DNA from: Desmodus rotundus
Taxonomy: Eukaryota > Chordata > Mammalia > Chiroptera > Phyllostomidae
DNA: 64,000 nucleotides
Direction: 5' to 3'
NCBI RefSeq assembly: GCF_022682495.2
Contig: NC_071392.1
Coordinates: 50,679,459-50,743,458, forward strand
This document shows, piece after piece, positions 33,540 to 45,028 of the stretch; within the stretch, counting starts at the first letter, position 1; each line of letters begins with the position of its first letter. The position numbers were made by a program, and so were the translations under genes. A model generated the notes under the pieces. The model did not search any database, was not told where the DNA came from, and worked only from the letters and a program-made list of their open reading frames with translations.

Positions 33540-35395
33540 CTGTGCCTCCTCCCACAACCAAAAGAAGGGCAAAACAAATTTAAGAACAAAAACCAACCAG
33601 AACTGTCAGAACTGTACAGAAGTCTGACAACCAAGGAGTTAAAGAAACAGACATCCAGACTGGTAGAGGGGTGAAGACAGGAAGCTGGAGCAGAAAGGAT
33701 GCCTGGCAAGGTGGCAGCTGGTGGAGCAGGTGGTCCCACATTTGAGTGCAGATAAACCAGGATGAACAATTGCAGAGCAAAACAGACCACGAAACCCATG
33801 GTTCCAGTGCTGGGAAATAAAGCCTCAAAACCTCTGACTGAAAAAACCTGTGGGGGTTGCAGCAGGTGGAGAAACTCCTAGCCTCACAGGAGAGTTTCTT
33901 GGAGAGACCCACAGGGTCCCAGAACACACACAAACCCATCCACCCAGGAATCAGCCCCAGAAGGGACAAATGTGTTTGTGTAGTGGGGAAGTGACTGAAA
34001 GTCACTGAGAGCCAAGCAAGCAACATAGGTCCCTCTCAGACAACCCCCTCACCCCCACTTACAATGCCACAAAGCAGCCCTGGCAAATACCTAAGGCTCT
34101 ACCCCTTACTATGTAACAGCTGTGCTGAGACAAAAAAAAAAAAAATGCCAAAATGAGAGAACAGATCAAAGCTCCAGAAAAAAATATTACTAAGCAATGA
34201 AGAGATAACCTACCAGTTATCTCTTTTGATGCAGAGATCAAAACACTGGTAATCACTATGCTCACAGAAATGGTTGACTATGGTCACAAAATAGAGGAAA
34301 AAGTGGAGGCTATGCTATGTAAAATAAAGGAAAATATGCAGGGAACCACAATGAAGGGAAGGAAACCAGGACTCAAATCAACAGTTTGGAGCAGAAAGAA
34401 GAAATAAACATTCAACTAGAACAGAATGAAGGAACAAGAATTCAAAAAATATGAGTAGACACTTAGGAACCTCCATGATAACTTTAAACATTACAACATC
34501 CAAATCATAGGGGAGCCAGAAAGAGAAGAACAACAGCAAGAAATTGAAAACTTATTTGAAAACATGATGAAGGAGAACTTCCCCAAACTGGCAAAGGAAA
34601 TAGACTTCCAGGAAGTCCAGGAAGCTCAGAGAGTCCCAAAGAAGTTGGACCCAAGGAAGCACACACCAATGCACATCATAATTACATTACCCAAGATTAA
34701 AGATAAGGAATCTTAAAAGCAGCAACAGAAAAGGAGACAGTTACCTACAAAGGAGTTCCCCAAAGACCATCAGCTGATTTCTCAAAAGAAACCTTGCAAG
34801 CAAGAAAGGGCTGGAAAGAAATATTCGAAGTCATGAAAGGCAAGGACCTACATCCAAGATTACTCTATCCAGCAAAGCTATCATTTAGAATGGAAGGGCA
34901 GATAAAGTGTTTCCCAGACAAGGTCAAGTTCAAGGAGTTCACCATCACCCAGCCTTTATTATATGAAATGTTAAAGGGACCTATCTAAGAAAAAGAAGAT
35001 AAAAAATATGAACAGTAAAATGGCAACAAACACACAACTATCAACAACCATACCTAAAAAAACAAAAACAAAAACAAACTAAGCAAGCAACTAGAACAGG
35101 AACAGAATTGCAGAAATAGAGATCACACGGAGGCTATCATCAGGGAGGGGGAGGGGAGATTGGGAGAAAAGGTACAGGGAAAATAAGAAGCATAAATAAT
35201 AAGTAAAAAATAGACAGGGGGAGATTAAGAATAGTATAAGAAATGTAGAAGCCAAAGAACTTATATGTATGACCCATGGACATGAACTAAGGGGGGTAGA
35301 TGCGGGTGGGAGGTGGGTGTTGGGTGGAGGTGAATAAAGGTGGGGAAAATAGGACACCTGTAATAGCATAATCAATAAAATACATTTTTAAAAAA
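33540..35395 (+). mobile_element. HAL1 copy B (ORF1-only half-L1)
   Basis: Starts at CTGTGCCTCC, which is about 35 bases into the family 5' end as judged from copies C and D, so it is slightly 5' truncated. 5' UTR to about 34146, ORF1 at 34147-34988, 3' UTR with a GGGTGGGAGGTGGG run, then AATCAATAAAATAC and an A-rich tail near 35395. There is no ORF2. It splits L1-B ORF2 between the part ending NPIKKWAKN (33539) and the following C-terminal domain. No clean TSD was found, and some bases of L1-B seem lost at the site. Confidence 0.87.
34147..34988 (+). pseudogene. HAL1 ORF1 (RNA-binding protein), copy B
   Basis: About 280 codons, starting at an ATG after an A run (ATGCCAAAATGAGAGAACAG). The RRM region lies near 34480-34700 (GEPEREE, ENFPKLAKE, MHIIITLPKIK) and the C-terminal domain at 34794-34988 is open to a stop after MLKGPI. 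Stops and shifts interrupt the middle. This is the same protein type as in copies A, C and D. Confidence 0.83.
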
Positions 35396-36325
35396 AGAAA
35401 CACACAAATAGCCAACAAGTTTATGAAAAAGGGCCCAACATTACTAATTGTCAGGGAATGCAAAGCAAAACCATATGATATATCATGTCAGACTATCTTA
35501 GAATGAATATCATGAAAAAGACAGGAGATAACCAGTATTATTAGCAAGGATATAGAAAAGGGGAACCCTTGTGCACTGTTGGTGGGAATGATATTACAGC
35601 CACTATGGAAAGCAGTATGAAGGTTCCTCAAAAAATTAAAAATATAGCTACCATATGCTCTAGAAGTCCCACTTCTGAAAGTATATCCAATACAAGTGAA
35701 AACAAGATATTGAAGAGATATCTGTACCCCCATGATCACTACAGCATTATTTACAACAGCTGAGGTATAGAAATAACTTGTGTCAAACAACAGATGGATA
35801 AAGAAAATGTGGGAGATTATATATATATAATTCAGCCATGAGAAAGAAGGAAAACCTGCTGTTTGCAACAACATGGTTGGAAATTGAAGACATCATGCTA
35901 AATGAGATAAATCAGATGCAGAAAGATAAATATTGCCTGATATCACATTTATGTGAAATCTGAAGAGAAAAAAAAGTCAAACTCATAGAAACAGAGTAGA
36001 AGTGGTTGCCAGTGTCTGGGGTGTGGATGAAATAGGGACAGGTGAATAAAAGGGTACACACTTTCAGTTATAAGATGAATAAAGTCTGAGGGTCTAATAT
36101 AAATACTTGATAACAAGGTATTATATAATGTAAATTTGCTAAGAAAGTAAAATGAAAATGTTTTAATAATAAGCAAACAAACAAATAATAAATGGATGGA
36201 TGTGTTAATTAGATAGGGGTATCTTTTCACAATTCATACATATATCAACTCACCACACTGTACCCTTTAAATGTCTTGTAATTTTATATATTAATATACC
36301 TCAATAAATTTGCAACTAAAGAAAA

Positions 36326-39111
36326 TAAAAACAGAAGAACTGCAGCTACAATATTTTTGCAAATATTTAAGGAAAAGGTTCAACAACTAATGTAAAGAAT
36401 TCATTAGATATTCACAGTTGTAAAGTAATTTTATCAGTAGCCATGACAGTGAGGTTTTGTCAGTCCTTTGCCTTTATTTCCAGTAGCCATCTATGAGTGA
36501 AGAGAGACTTTACAGTCTCCCACGGGTGGCCATGGCTTTCCACATCTAGAGCTAACCAGAGCTGATCATCATGATCTGGAGATATAATTGTGATGTTTTT
36601 TGGATAGTAGAGCAGTGAGAAATTATACTGTTGCTGATGAGCAGTCATGAAAACACCAGACAAGCAAGAAACATGTGTTTTCTCAGGCTCAAACCCCTGA
36701 AGAATCCTCCTAGATCTATAATGTTTATCTCATTCTCAACACCCTAACATCCTGAAACCTCTGCCAAAAGTGGCTAGATTCCCATAGTTTGCCTATCTTA
36801 ATAAGGTTCCTAGAGATCTAAACTTGTAATAATATTATTTAATTTGTTTTAATATTAAGATCTTTTCCTTTTATACATCTTTTATCTAAAATTCCTTATT
36901 TTCAGCTCATTTTATTCTTTAACTTTGTGTTACCTAAGGTGTAATACATTTTTATCTTAGTCTTAATCATATAAGAAAAGCTAAAGTTATAGTAAATCTC
37001 TATACATTGCTGATTCCACAAAATAAAAATTTCATACAGCCTTAGACACCTTCTTAAGAAACTTAAATTAGCTGATGTCCCATCCATTCTCCCAATGACC
37101 TTAATCTATCTCATATATTAATCCCTGAAGATTTGAGTAAAGACTTTTTAGTCTGAGGAAACACTTGCATCTTGTTAGTTCATTTCACAGCTTCTACAAC
37201 TTATTCTAAAGGACTAACACCGAAAATTTGATGAGTTAAATTTTGGAGTCCCATATACTATTCAAATATATTCTTTTATTATACCTAGATAAATGCTTAC
37301 TCTGGGCCATCTAAGATAAAGAAGGTAGACAATTTTTTCAACAAAGATGATTTGGTATTGTTTCCATTAATCTTCTCTTTTCTTTTCCAAACTACCTCCA
37401 AGTCACATATTCACACACATCTCTTGTTTTGGAAAAAAGTTACAGCACAGGGCAAGACTATAAAGACTTTTTGACTACTACTTACTCTTTCCTCAGTGTT
37501 TGATGTTTCATTAGCTGTCTGACTCAGTATTCATTCTGCTTTGTCAGAGTCTAAAGTTATGTTTGGAAAAGGACTTCTTTGTTTCACCTCCACTTAATGC
37601 AAATGGTGATGGCATGGAAATTCTCTTCAAGGTAAACATGAAGAAACCCTAAGGCAATAATATCTGCCCTTCAGTTGGAGTAAGTACCTGGCCTTTACCA
37701 ATTGTAGAGTTCTGGGTGTTGATAGGAACCACTAGACAGGTTAATTTTAAAAATAGGTAATGAGCCTTTAAAAGATAAAACCCTACTTCCTAACATGCAA
37801 TTTTGTTAACCACTCTGTTTAGAAAACTGGGCTCCCTCTGGTTTCCCAGCACCCAGTAGCTCCTCTTGACGCATGAGGTTGGGGCTACGTCGGTCATGCC
37901 ACTTTAGATTACTGGATCTCACAGGATGCTACAAGGCAGACACACCCCAGGCTGACTCACTGAGTGGGAAATTTAAAAAGATGGTTTTCCTCAGCCATCA
38001 ATTAGATGAACCACATTTTCCAGGAGAAAAACAGCATTTTGAAAAGTTCTTTATGAACAAAACCCTCTTGCTCATAGTGCTTTCAGTTATGTTTTCTTGT
38101 GAAGGGAAGTATGACTTTAACCTTAATTGCACTTACAAATTAGCAAGTAAAATATAATGCTACCCTTTCCCTTCTTCCTTCCTTCCTTTTTTTCCTCAGA
38201 AGGAGATACTTTCATGATTTTAGCTCTGGTAAAATTAGAGCATTCTTCCTCTTTGCTTCTTCCCTCAAAGCTGTGGTTTTGACCAACCACGTGGTGAATA
38301 AGTTATAGATTCAGGCCTGAGTGCTGTTTCTTCTGCTCTGGTTACTCTTCTTTATACATTTCTTTTTATCTGTTATTGCAACCTCCTCAAAAATGCACTG
38401 AAGAAAGGACATCTATAGGTTTTACCCTCTTGAAAATGGCAATTTAGTTTTAAGATGAATGTCAGGAGGAATCAAGCACTGAATAATGGTTTAAATCTCC
38501 TCATCTCATGTTTTATCACTGCTGCCTGAATGTTTGAAAAACACTGGGTGTTTCCCACTATATCGTAAGATTCCCAAGGATAAAGGATGTGTTTGTGGTT
38601 TCTATCTCCTAGTGTGCAATCTACCTAATACACATCGAGTAACATGTTCAAAAGCAGACCCTCATCAGATAAAACAATAAAATAAGAGAATCACATATTT
38701 TGCACAAAGTATCTTGTACAAAAGTCTCATTTTCTTACCTAAAACTTGAGAACAAGTTGACAATAGTGATAGGTAGGGGTTCCATATAGCTAGGTAGGCC
38801 TGAGGACCCCTTGTTCATATTTTTAATACAGTCATCTGGATCTTAGATCTGTAGTTGATTATCACTGTCCCCTTTCTGCACTCTTCTTGTGAGGAAAAGT
38901 CACCCTTGGGTATATGAATATGAGGGATCCAAGAACACTAAGGATCCCCATGTTGATGGTCTCTTAGACTTTTATCTCAATTGGAGTCAATTTATAGCAA
39001 CCAATGATAACATGTGCTCAATAAATTTGGATAAAGGTAGTGCTACACATAAGAATGATGTAACAAAGTTTTTGTATGGTTATATTGGTGGGTGTGTGTA
39101 TATACTATCCT
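36326..39111. other. Largest block without clear repeats
   Basis: Nearly 2.8 kb of AT-rich DNA. No gene is recognised. Two small ORFs stand out only by composition: 36460-36663 on the minus strand (67 codons) and 37873-38157 on the plus strand (94 codons, with a hydrophobic stretch LLLIVLSVMFSC near residues 64-75). Neither has a family I know. Sequence near 38560-38650 (CCCAAGGATAAAGGATGTGT) resembles an L2 3' end, weakly. A pyrimidine run lies near 38166-38196. Confidence 0.5.
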
Positions 39112-39245
39112 AATTAGGTCTCATAATATTCAAGGAAGATATTATCTCCACTTCACAAATGAGAAAACAGAGATTCAGACAAATACTTGGCTAAAAGTCA
39201 GAATACTGAAGTTGTTGATTCTGGCTTCAAAATGTGCACTTTTAA
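39112..39245 (+). mobile_element. MIR SINE fragment
   Basis: The segment keeps the MIR core pattern: TATTATCTCCACTTCACAAATGAGAAAAC, then a GCTAAAAGTCA-like stretch and TTCTGGCTTCAAAATGTGCAC. MIRs are ancient mammalian SINEs, so this block of DNA is old. Confidence 0.7.
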
Positions 39246-39845
39246 ATATTAAATAATGCTGCTTCTACCAAATTACATTTCCTCTCTGATAGTAGATATT
39301 CTGCCACTCTTTTCCACTTTAAGTCCATTAGGTATTTTTTTAGAGTTAATTCACAACAGAATGGTAGGAAAACAGATATCAGAGAGATAAAAATGTCTGT
39401 GCCCTTTATAATGGTGGTATTGTGATTCCTTTGTGATGGCTGAAGGCTTCATCACTGCTTCTTCTTGGGACTGAGCAATGGGGCCAGTGAAGGGCAAATA
39501 CAGTTCTTAGGATGGATCTGAACAACACCATCCAAACTTTTCCAGATAGCCACTGCTACCTTGGGTGTCCTTGGCCCATCTTCTATTTTGAGGAGCTTAG
39601 GAGTATCCTGGGCTAATGGGGAAGTTGCCTACATAGGGTAACTTAGACAAGCCAACAATCTTAGGACATAGCATGTCACTTTCCTGTTGCACAATAAGTG
39701 TCAATATAGGCACCTGCATCATTAACCAGCATAAATGTTCACAAAGCAGAGCTAAATGTAAGATCATATACCTGGGTTGAAAAGAAACTGTATAAAATGC
39801 AGGCTGTGGCTTAACAGCACCACACATAAAAAATAAAACAACAGA
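39246..39845. other. Intergenic, possible old retrocopy
   Basis: No gene is recognised. The minus-strand ORF 39597-39854 (85 codons) has no known family. The stretch ends in CACACATAAAAAATAAAAC, which could be an old poly(A) tail of a plus-strand insertion, but no source was identified. Confidence 0.4.
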
Positions 39846-41798
39846 GAGGATCAAAGATGGTGAACTAGGTGGATGTTACACTCTCCTCCACACAGGAAAA
39901 AACCTGGAATTACAACTAAAATATAGAGCAAGCAACCTGAAAAAAGCAAATGAAGACTAGCTGAAGGGAAGTCTTACAACCAAGTATTTAAATAAGGAGC
40001 CACATCGAGGCTAGTAGGAAGGGCAGAGATGTGAAAAGAGCTGGCCTCACTACTATGGGTGAGGGATGAGGTTCTGGAGGGATATCTCAGCTTCAAAGAT
40101 CTCCCTCAAGAGTATTTTGTCTCAACTCCAAGCCAGGATCCCCAGGCCAGAGAACCAGAGCCCCAAAGAGGCATTCACATAACATCTGGCTGTGAAAATC
40201 AGTGGGGATTCTGGTTATCAGGGAGAGCCTGCTAGAAATGTAGACACCCTCTTAAATGGCTAATGCACAAAATCTCATTCACAGCCACTCACCCTGGGCC
40301 CCAGAAGAGGAATGGCAGAGCAGACTAGAATCACATGAGGAGAGATGGGCTTCTGGCTCTGGGGATGGAGCTGAGGTGACAGCCACTGGAATACCTGTGC
40401 TGAATCATTCTTCCATATGGCAGACACCATCTTTCTTTGGTGGGCCACTCCCCTTCTTACAGCATCAGCCTGGGAAATGCATTAGATCCACCCTCTGGAC
40501 TCTCTGTTGCCTTACCCTGTAGAGCTCATGCCCTGCTGATGAGTCAGCAGCCTGGGCAGGGGTATAGAGGTGCAGGAAGACTCCGGGGGTATCAGTGACT
40601 GAGTTGTGTGGCTTCCGATTAGGAGCCATTTTTGCTTGCATGCCCAACTGGTACAGAGCCCTCCCTTCACAGGGCCAAATCTTGGTCTGTATGGGCCTGA
40701 TAAACTCTGCTGGCCACACCCTGAGGATTCCCTAGGACTCTGCTCCAACATAAATGTGTGTGTGTGTACCCAGAAGGTGGCAGCTAGACTTGGTATTCCA
40801 GGGACATTTTCTGAGTGGTCCCAGACCCAGCACTGGCACTGAGTTTGAACCTGTATTGAGATGCTGGATACCACTCCTCCTCCCTGGTGACTCATTGAGA
40901 ATGCATCTCACACAACTTAAGTACTGCCAGGGACTCCTTCAGTGACTGAGCCTAACAGGCAGGCAGAGGTGAACCTTAGTATGCTTTGGGTCTTTTACTA
41001 ACTTTCCCCCAGGCCCAATGATGGTAAAAACCAGCTTTGATGCAGATACTGGTCCTCCCATGCACACCCAGGCCCAGCGCTGGCAGCCACAAACTGTAGA
41101 TCACTTTGAGGATCCAAACATGTTGACAGAGCCATTCACAGGCATCATCTGGTATTGGACTTCACAAGAGTCCCTCCCAAGAGGTCCCAGAACCAACACA
41201 CCAAGTGGCCAGCCTCAGAATACATCAGAGCAGGAACCAATAAGCTTCACAAGTGTCATATCCAAAGGGATATCTTATCAGGCACCAGATCCTGCTGAGG
41301 ATCAAATCACCAGTTTGGAGGGCAAGGTAGCAGAAAACACCCAAACAGAGCAGCATAAAAATAAGGATTGTTTAAGGGACCTTTGGGACAACATGAGTGT
41401 AAAAACATCTGCATCATAGGTATTCCAGGAGAAGAATAGAGAGAACAAGGGTTGGAGAATCTATTTCCAGAAATAATGGCTGAAAACTTTCAAATCTGAT
41501 GAAGGAATAAAACACACAAGTACAAAAAGCGCAAAGAGTCCCAAACAAGATTAGCCTAAAGAAGCTCACAACAAGACACATTATAATTAAAATGGCAAAG
41601 GTTAACAACAAAGAGAGAAACTTGAAAGCAGCAAAAGAAAGATAGTTAACTACAGGGAGCTTCTATAAGACTGTCAGGTGATTTCTCAACAGAAACATTT
41701 CAGGCCAGAAGGGATTGGTATGAAATATTTAAAGTGATGAAAAATAAAGACTTACAACCAAGACTACTTTACCCAGCAAAGCTATCATTTATTTTTTT

Positions 41799-42730
41799 AA
41801 GCACAACTCCACTCCAGGCAGACAAACAACCCAATTAAAAAATGGGCAAAGGACTTGAACAGACAATTCTCCAAGGAAGACATACAGAGGGCCCAGAGAC
41901 ATATGAAAAGATGCTCAGCATCACTAGCAATCAGAGAGACGCAAATTAAAACCACAATGAGGTACCATCTCACACCAGTCAGAGTGGCCAACATAAACAA
42001 ATCAACAAACAAATGTTGGAGAGGATGCGGAGAAAAGGGAACCCTAGTGCACTGTTGGTGGGAATGCAGACTGGTGAGGCCACTGTGGAAAACAGTATGG
42101 AATTTCCTCAGAAAACTAAAAATGGAACTGCCCTTTCACCCAGCAATTCCACTGCTGGGATTATACCCTAAGAACCCTGAAACACCAATCCAAAAGAACC
42201 TATGCACCCCAATGTTCATAGCAGCACAATTTACAATAGCCAAGTACTGGAAGCAACCTAAGTGCCCATCAGCAAATGAGTGGATCCAAAAACTATGGTA
42301 TATTTACACAATGGAATTCTACGCAGCAGAGAGAAAGAAGGAGCTTATACCCTTTGCAACAGCATGGATGGAACTGGAGAGCATTATGCTAAGTGAAATG
42401 AGCCAGGTGGTAAGGGAAAAATACCATATGATCTCACCTTTAACTGGAACATAATCAACAGAAGAAAAAAGCAAACAAAATATAACCAGAGACATTGAAG
42501 TTAAGAACAATCTAACAATAGCCAGAGGGGAGTAGGAGGGGACAGTGGGGAGAGGGGATTACAGGAACTACTATAAAGGACACATGGACAAAATCAAGGG
42601 GGAGGGTTGTGGTGCGGGAGGGAGGTGGGTTTGGCTGGGGTGGTGTGGAGAGATGGGGAGAAAAGGCAGACAACTATAATTGAATAACAATAAAAATTAA
42701 AAAAATAAATAAATTTAAAAAAAAGATTTT
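41799..42730 (+). mobile_element. Young 5'-truncated L1 3' end
   Basis: Begins inside ORF2 and runs through the C-terminal domain, a G-rich 3' UTR (42525-42660) and AACAATAAAAATTAAA to a long A-rich tail. The ORF2 C-terminal frame (41855-42454, 199 codons) is open, the longest undamaged L1 coding stretch here after ORF1 and RT of the full-length copy. It is therefore one of the younger insertions. Confidence 0.92.
41855..42454 (+). pseudogene. L1 ORF2 C-terminal domain, open but truncated
   Basis: 199 codons from an internal Met to the natural ORF2 stop. It includes the cysteine-containing segment of the C-terminal domain ([18 protein letters not shown]) and ends ISPLTGT-stop as in the full-length copy. 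It lacks endonuclease and reverse transcriptase, so it has no enzymatic role. Confidence 0.9.
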
Positions 42731-42737
42731 TTTTATT

Positions 42738-42941
42738 GCCCTGGCTGGTGTAGCTCCGTGAATTGTGCATGAACTATGAACCAAAGGGTTGCTGGTTTGA
42801 TTCCCAGTCAGGGCACATGCCTGGGTTGTGGGCCAGGTCCCCAGTGGGGGCCACGTGGGAGGCAACCACACATTGATCTCCCTCTCTTTCTCCCTCACTT
42901 TCCTTCTGATTAAAAATAAATAAATAAAATCTTTAAAAAAA
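42738..42941 (+). mobile_element. Ves-type SINE, plus strand
   Basis: Head GCCCTGGCTGGTGTAGCTCC, B box GGTTTGATTCCC, CAGTCAGGGCACATGCCTGG, GGTCCCCAGTGGGGG, CTCCCTCTC and a TAAATAAATAAAATC tail. It is close to the expected consensus and looks younger than the copies at 19962 and 25624. It forms a head-out inverted pair with the minus-strand SINE ending at 43156. Confidence 0.94.
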
Positions 42942-45028
42942 TGAAAATACTTTTTAAAATTTTAATGTAATTATCTTTTAGAGAGAGGGGAAGGGAGGAA
43001 AAAAGGCAGAGAAACATCAATGTGTGGTTGCCTCTCATACACCCCCTGCTGGAGAGCTGGCCAGCAACTCAAGAATGTGCCCTGACTGGGAATCAAACCA
43101 GTGACCCTTTGGTTCCCAGGCCAGGATTCAGTCCACTGACCCACACCAACCAGGGCAAAGCCATCATTTAAAATTGAAGGGGAAATAAAGAGTTTTTCAG
43201 ATGAGAAAAAGCTAAAGGAGTTTATGACCACCAAACTAGTTTAAAAGAAATGTTAAAGGGTCTTCTTTACGCAAAAGAAGGGAAAAAAATAGGAGCATAG
43301 TTAAAAGAATGAAATGGCAATAAATACATACCCAACAATAATCACTTAAATGTAAATGGCTTAAATGCTTCCATCAAAAGACATAAGGTAGCTGAATGGA
43401 TAAGAGAACAAGATATATATATATTTTTTTTTTCTACAGAGACCCACCTCAGAATAAAAGATACACACAGATTAAAATTAAAATGATAGAAAGAGATATT
43501 TCATGCAAATGGAAAGGAAAAAAAGCTGAAGTAGCAATACTTATATATGATGAATAGACTTTAAAATAAAGGCTATAGTAAGAGACAAAAACACACATAA
43601 TGTTAAGGAAACAATTTAACTTCTATAATCCTTTACAAGGATTTAGGCACCCAACACAGGAGCAACTAAATATATACAGCAAATCCTGATGAACATGAAG
43701 GGAGAGGTCAACAGTACTACAGGTATAGTAGGGAATTTTAACACCCCATTGACATCAGTGGATAGACCTTTCAGGCATAAAATAGACCAGGAAATAGTTG
43801 CCTTAAATGACAAACTAGATCAGATAGATTTAATTAATATCTTCAGAACATTTTACCCCAAAGCAGCAAAATATACATTGTTCTCAAGGAACATTTTCTA
43901 GGATAGACCACACATTAGGACAAAAAAGAAATCTCAATAAATTTAAGAAGATTGAATCATTTCAAGCATCTTCTCCAACTATAAAGGCATGAAACTAGAA
44001 ATCAATCACACAACACAAAAAAAGAAAAACATGCAAAGACGTGGAAGCTAAATAATATGCTACTAATCAATGAATGGGTTAACAAGAGATCCAGAGAGAA
44101 ATCCAAAGATACATTAAAACAAATGAAAATGAGAACACAACAACCCAAAATCTATGGGAACAGTATTTCCCTAACTGGAAAATTCATAGCATTACAGGCC
44201 TCTCTCAAGAAACAATAAAAATCTCAGATAAACAATTGAACTTTACACTTAATGGACTTAGAAAAAGAACAACAAACAAAGTCCAAAATGAGTAGAAGAA
44301 AGGAAATAATAAAGATCAGAGTGAAATAAATAAAATATAGTCTAAAATAAAACAACATAAAAGATCAATGGGATGGTTTGTTCTTTGAAAAGATAAATAA
44401 AATTGACAAACCTTTAACCAGACTCATCAAGAAAAAAAGAGAGAGTAACAAAATAAATAAAATTAGAAAAAAAAGAGAAGTAACAACTGACACCAAAGAA
44501 TTACAAAGAATTGTAAGGAAATATTATGAATAACCATATGCCAATGAATTGGACAACCTGGAAAAAATGGATAAATTTCTAGAAGCATGCAATCTTCCAA
44601 AACTGAATCAGGAAGAATCCTAAAATCTGAATAGACATACAACAACTAATAAAATTGAAGTAGCAAAACAAAAAAATCCCAAGCTCTCCCAACAAACAAC
44701 ACTCCTGCACCAGATGACTTTTATGAAGTCATAAAAGTGAATTTTATGAAACAACCAAAGAGAAAGTAATACCTGTAATTCTCAAACTATTCCAAAAAAT
44801 TCAAGAGAAGACTCTGAAGCTCATTTTATGAGGGCAGTATAATCCTATTCTCAAAAGTAGATAAAGACACTTTGAAAAAGAAAATTATAGGCCAATACCC
44901 CTGATGAACATAGAAGCTAAGTCCTCAACAAAAATATTTTTTAAAAAACAGACTCAGAAATACATTAAAATGATCTACTAGGATTTATTTTGGGCATGCA
45001 AGGTTGGCACAATATCTGCAAATCAAAA

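Larger units (their letters stand above)
24640..36325 (+). mobile_element. L1-B, old plus-strand LINE-1 in three pieces
   Basis: ORF1 starts the recognisable part (24659-24868, motif ISDLPEKKKFKIIVIKSL), with the RRM and C-terminal domain to about 25620. The ORF2 endonuclease follows at 26330-27177. The element resumes at 31429-33539 with the linker and reverse transcriptase (for instance 31801-31995). A last piece at 35396-36325 holds the C-terminal domain and 3' UTR, with AATAAA near 36302. It is interrupted by a SINE (25624-25819), L1-C (27178-31428) and HAL1 copy B (33540-35395). Nearly every frame is broken within 70 codons. Confidence 0.85.
41792..43156 (-). mobile_element. Minus-strand SINE, tail split by later insertions
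   Basis: A Ves-type SINE reads leftward from CCAGGGC at 43150-43156 (B box complement GGAATCAAACC near 43090) to its tail complement near 42955. The TSD AAAGC(T/C)ATCATTTA at 41778-41791 and 43157-43170 encloses it. A T-run at 41792-41798 beside the left TSD is the far end of its A tail, so the L1 fragment and plus-strand SINE between 41799 and 42954 entered that tail later. Confidence 0.82.

Noticed and set aside
41018..41419. 133-codon ORF as an independent gene
   Set aside because: The first part is L1-D 5' UTR translated by chance and the end is the ORF1 coiled coil (DQITSLEGKVAENTQTEQ).
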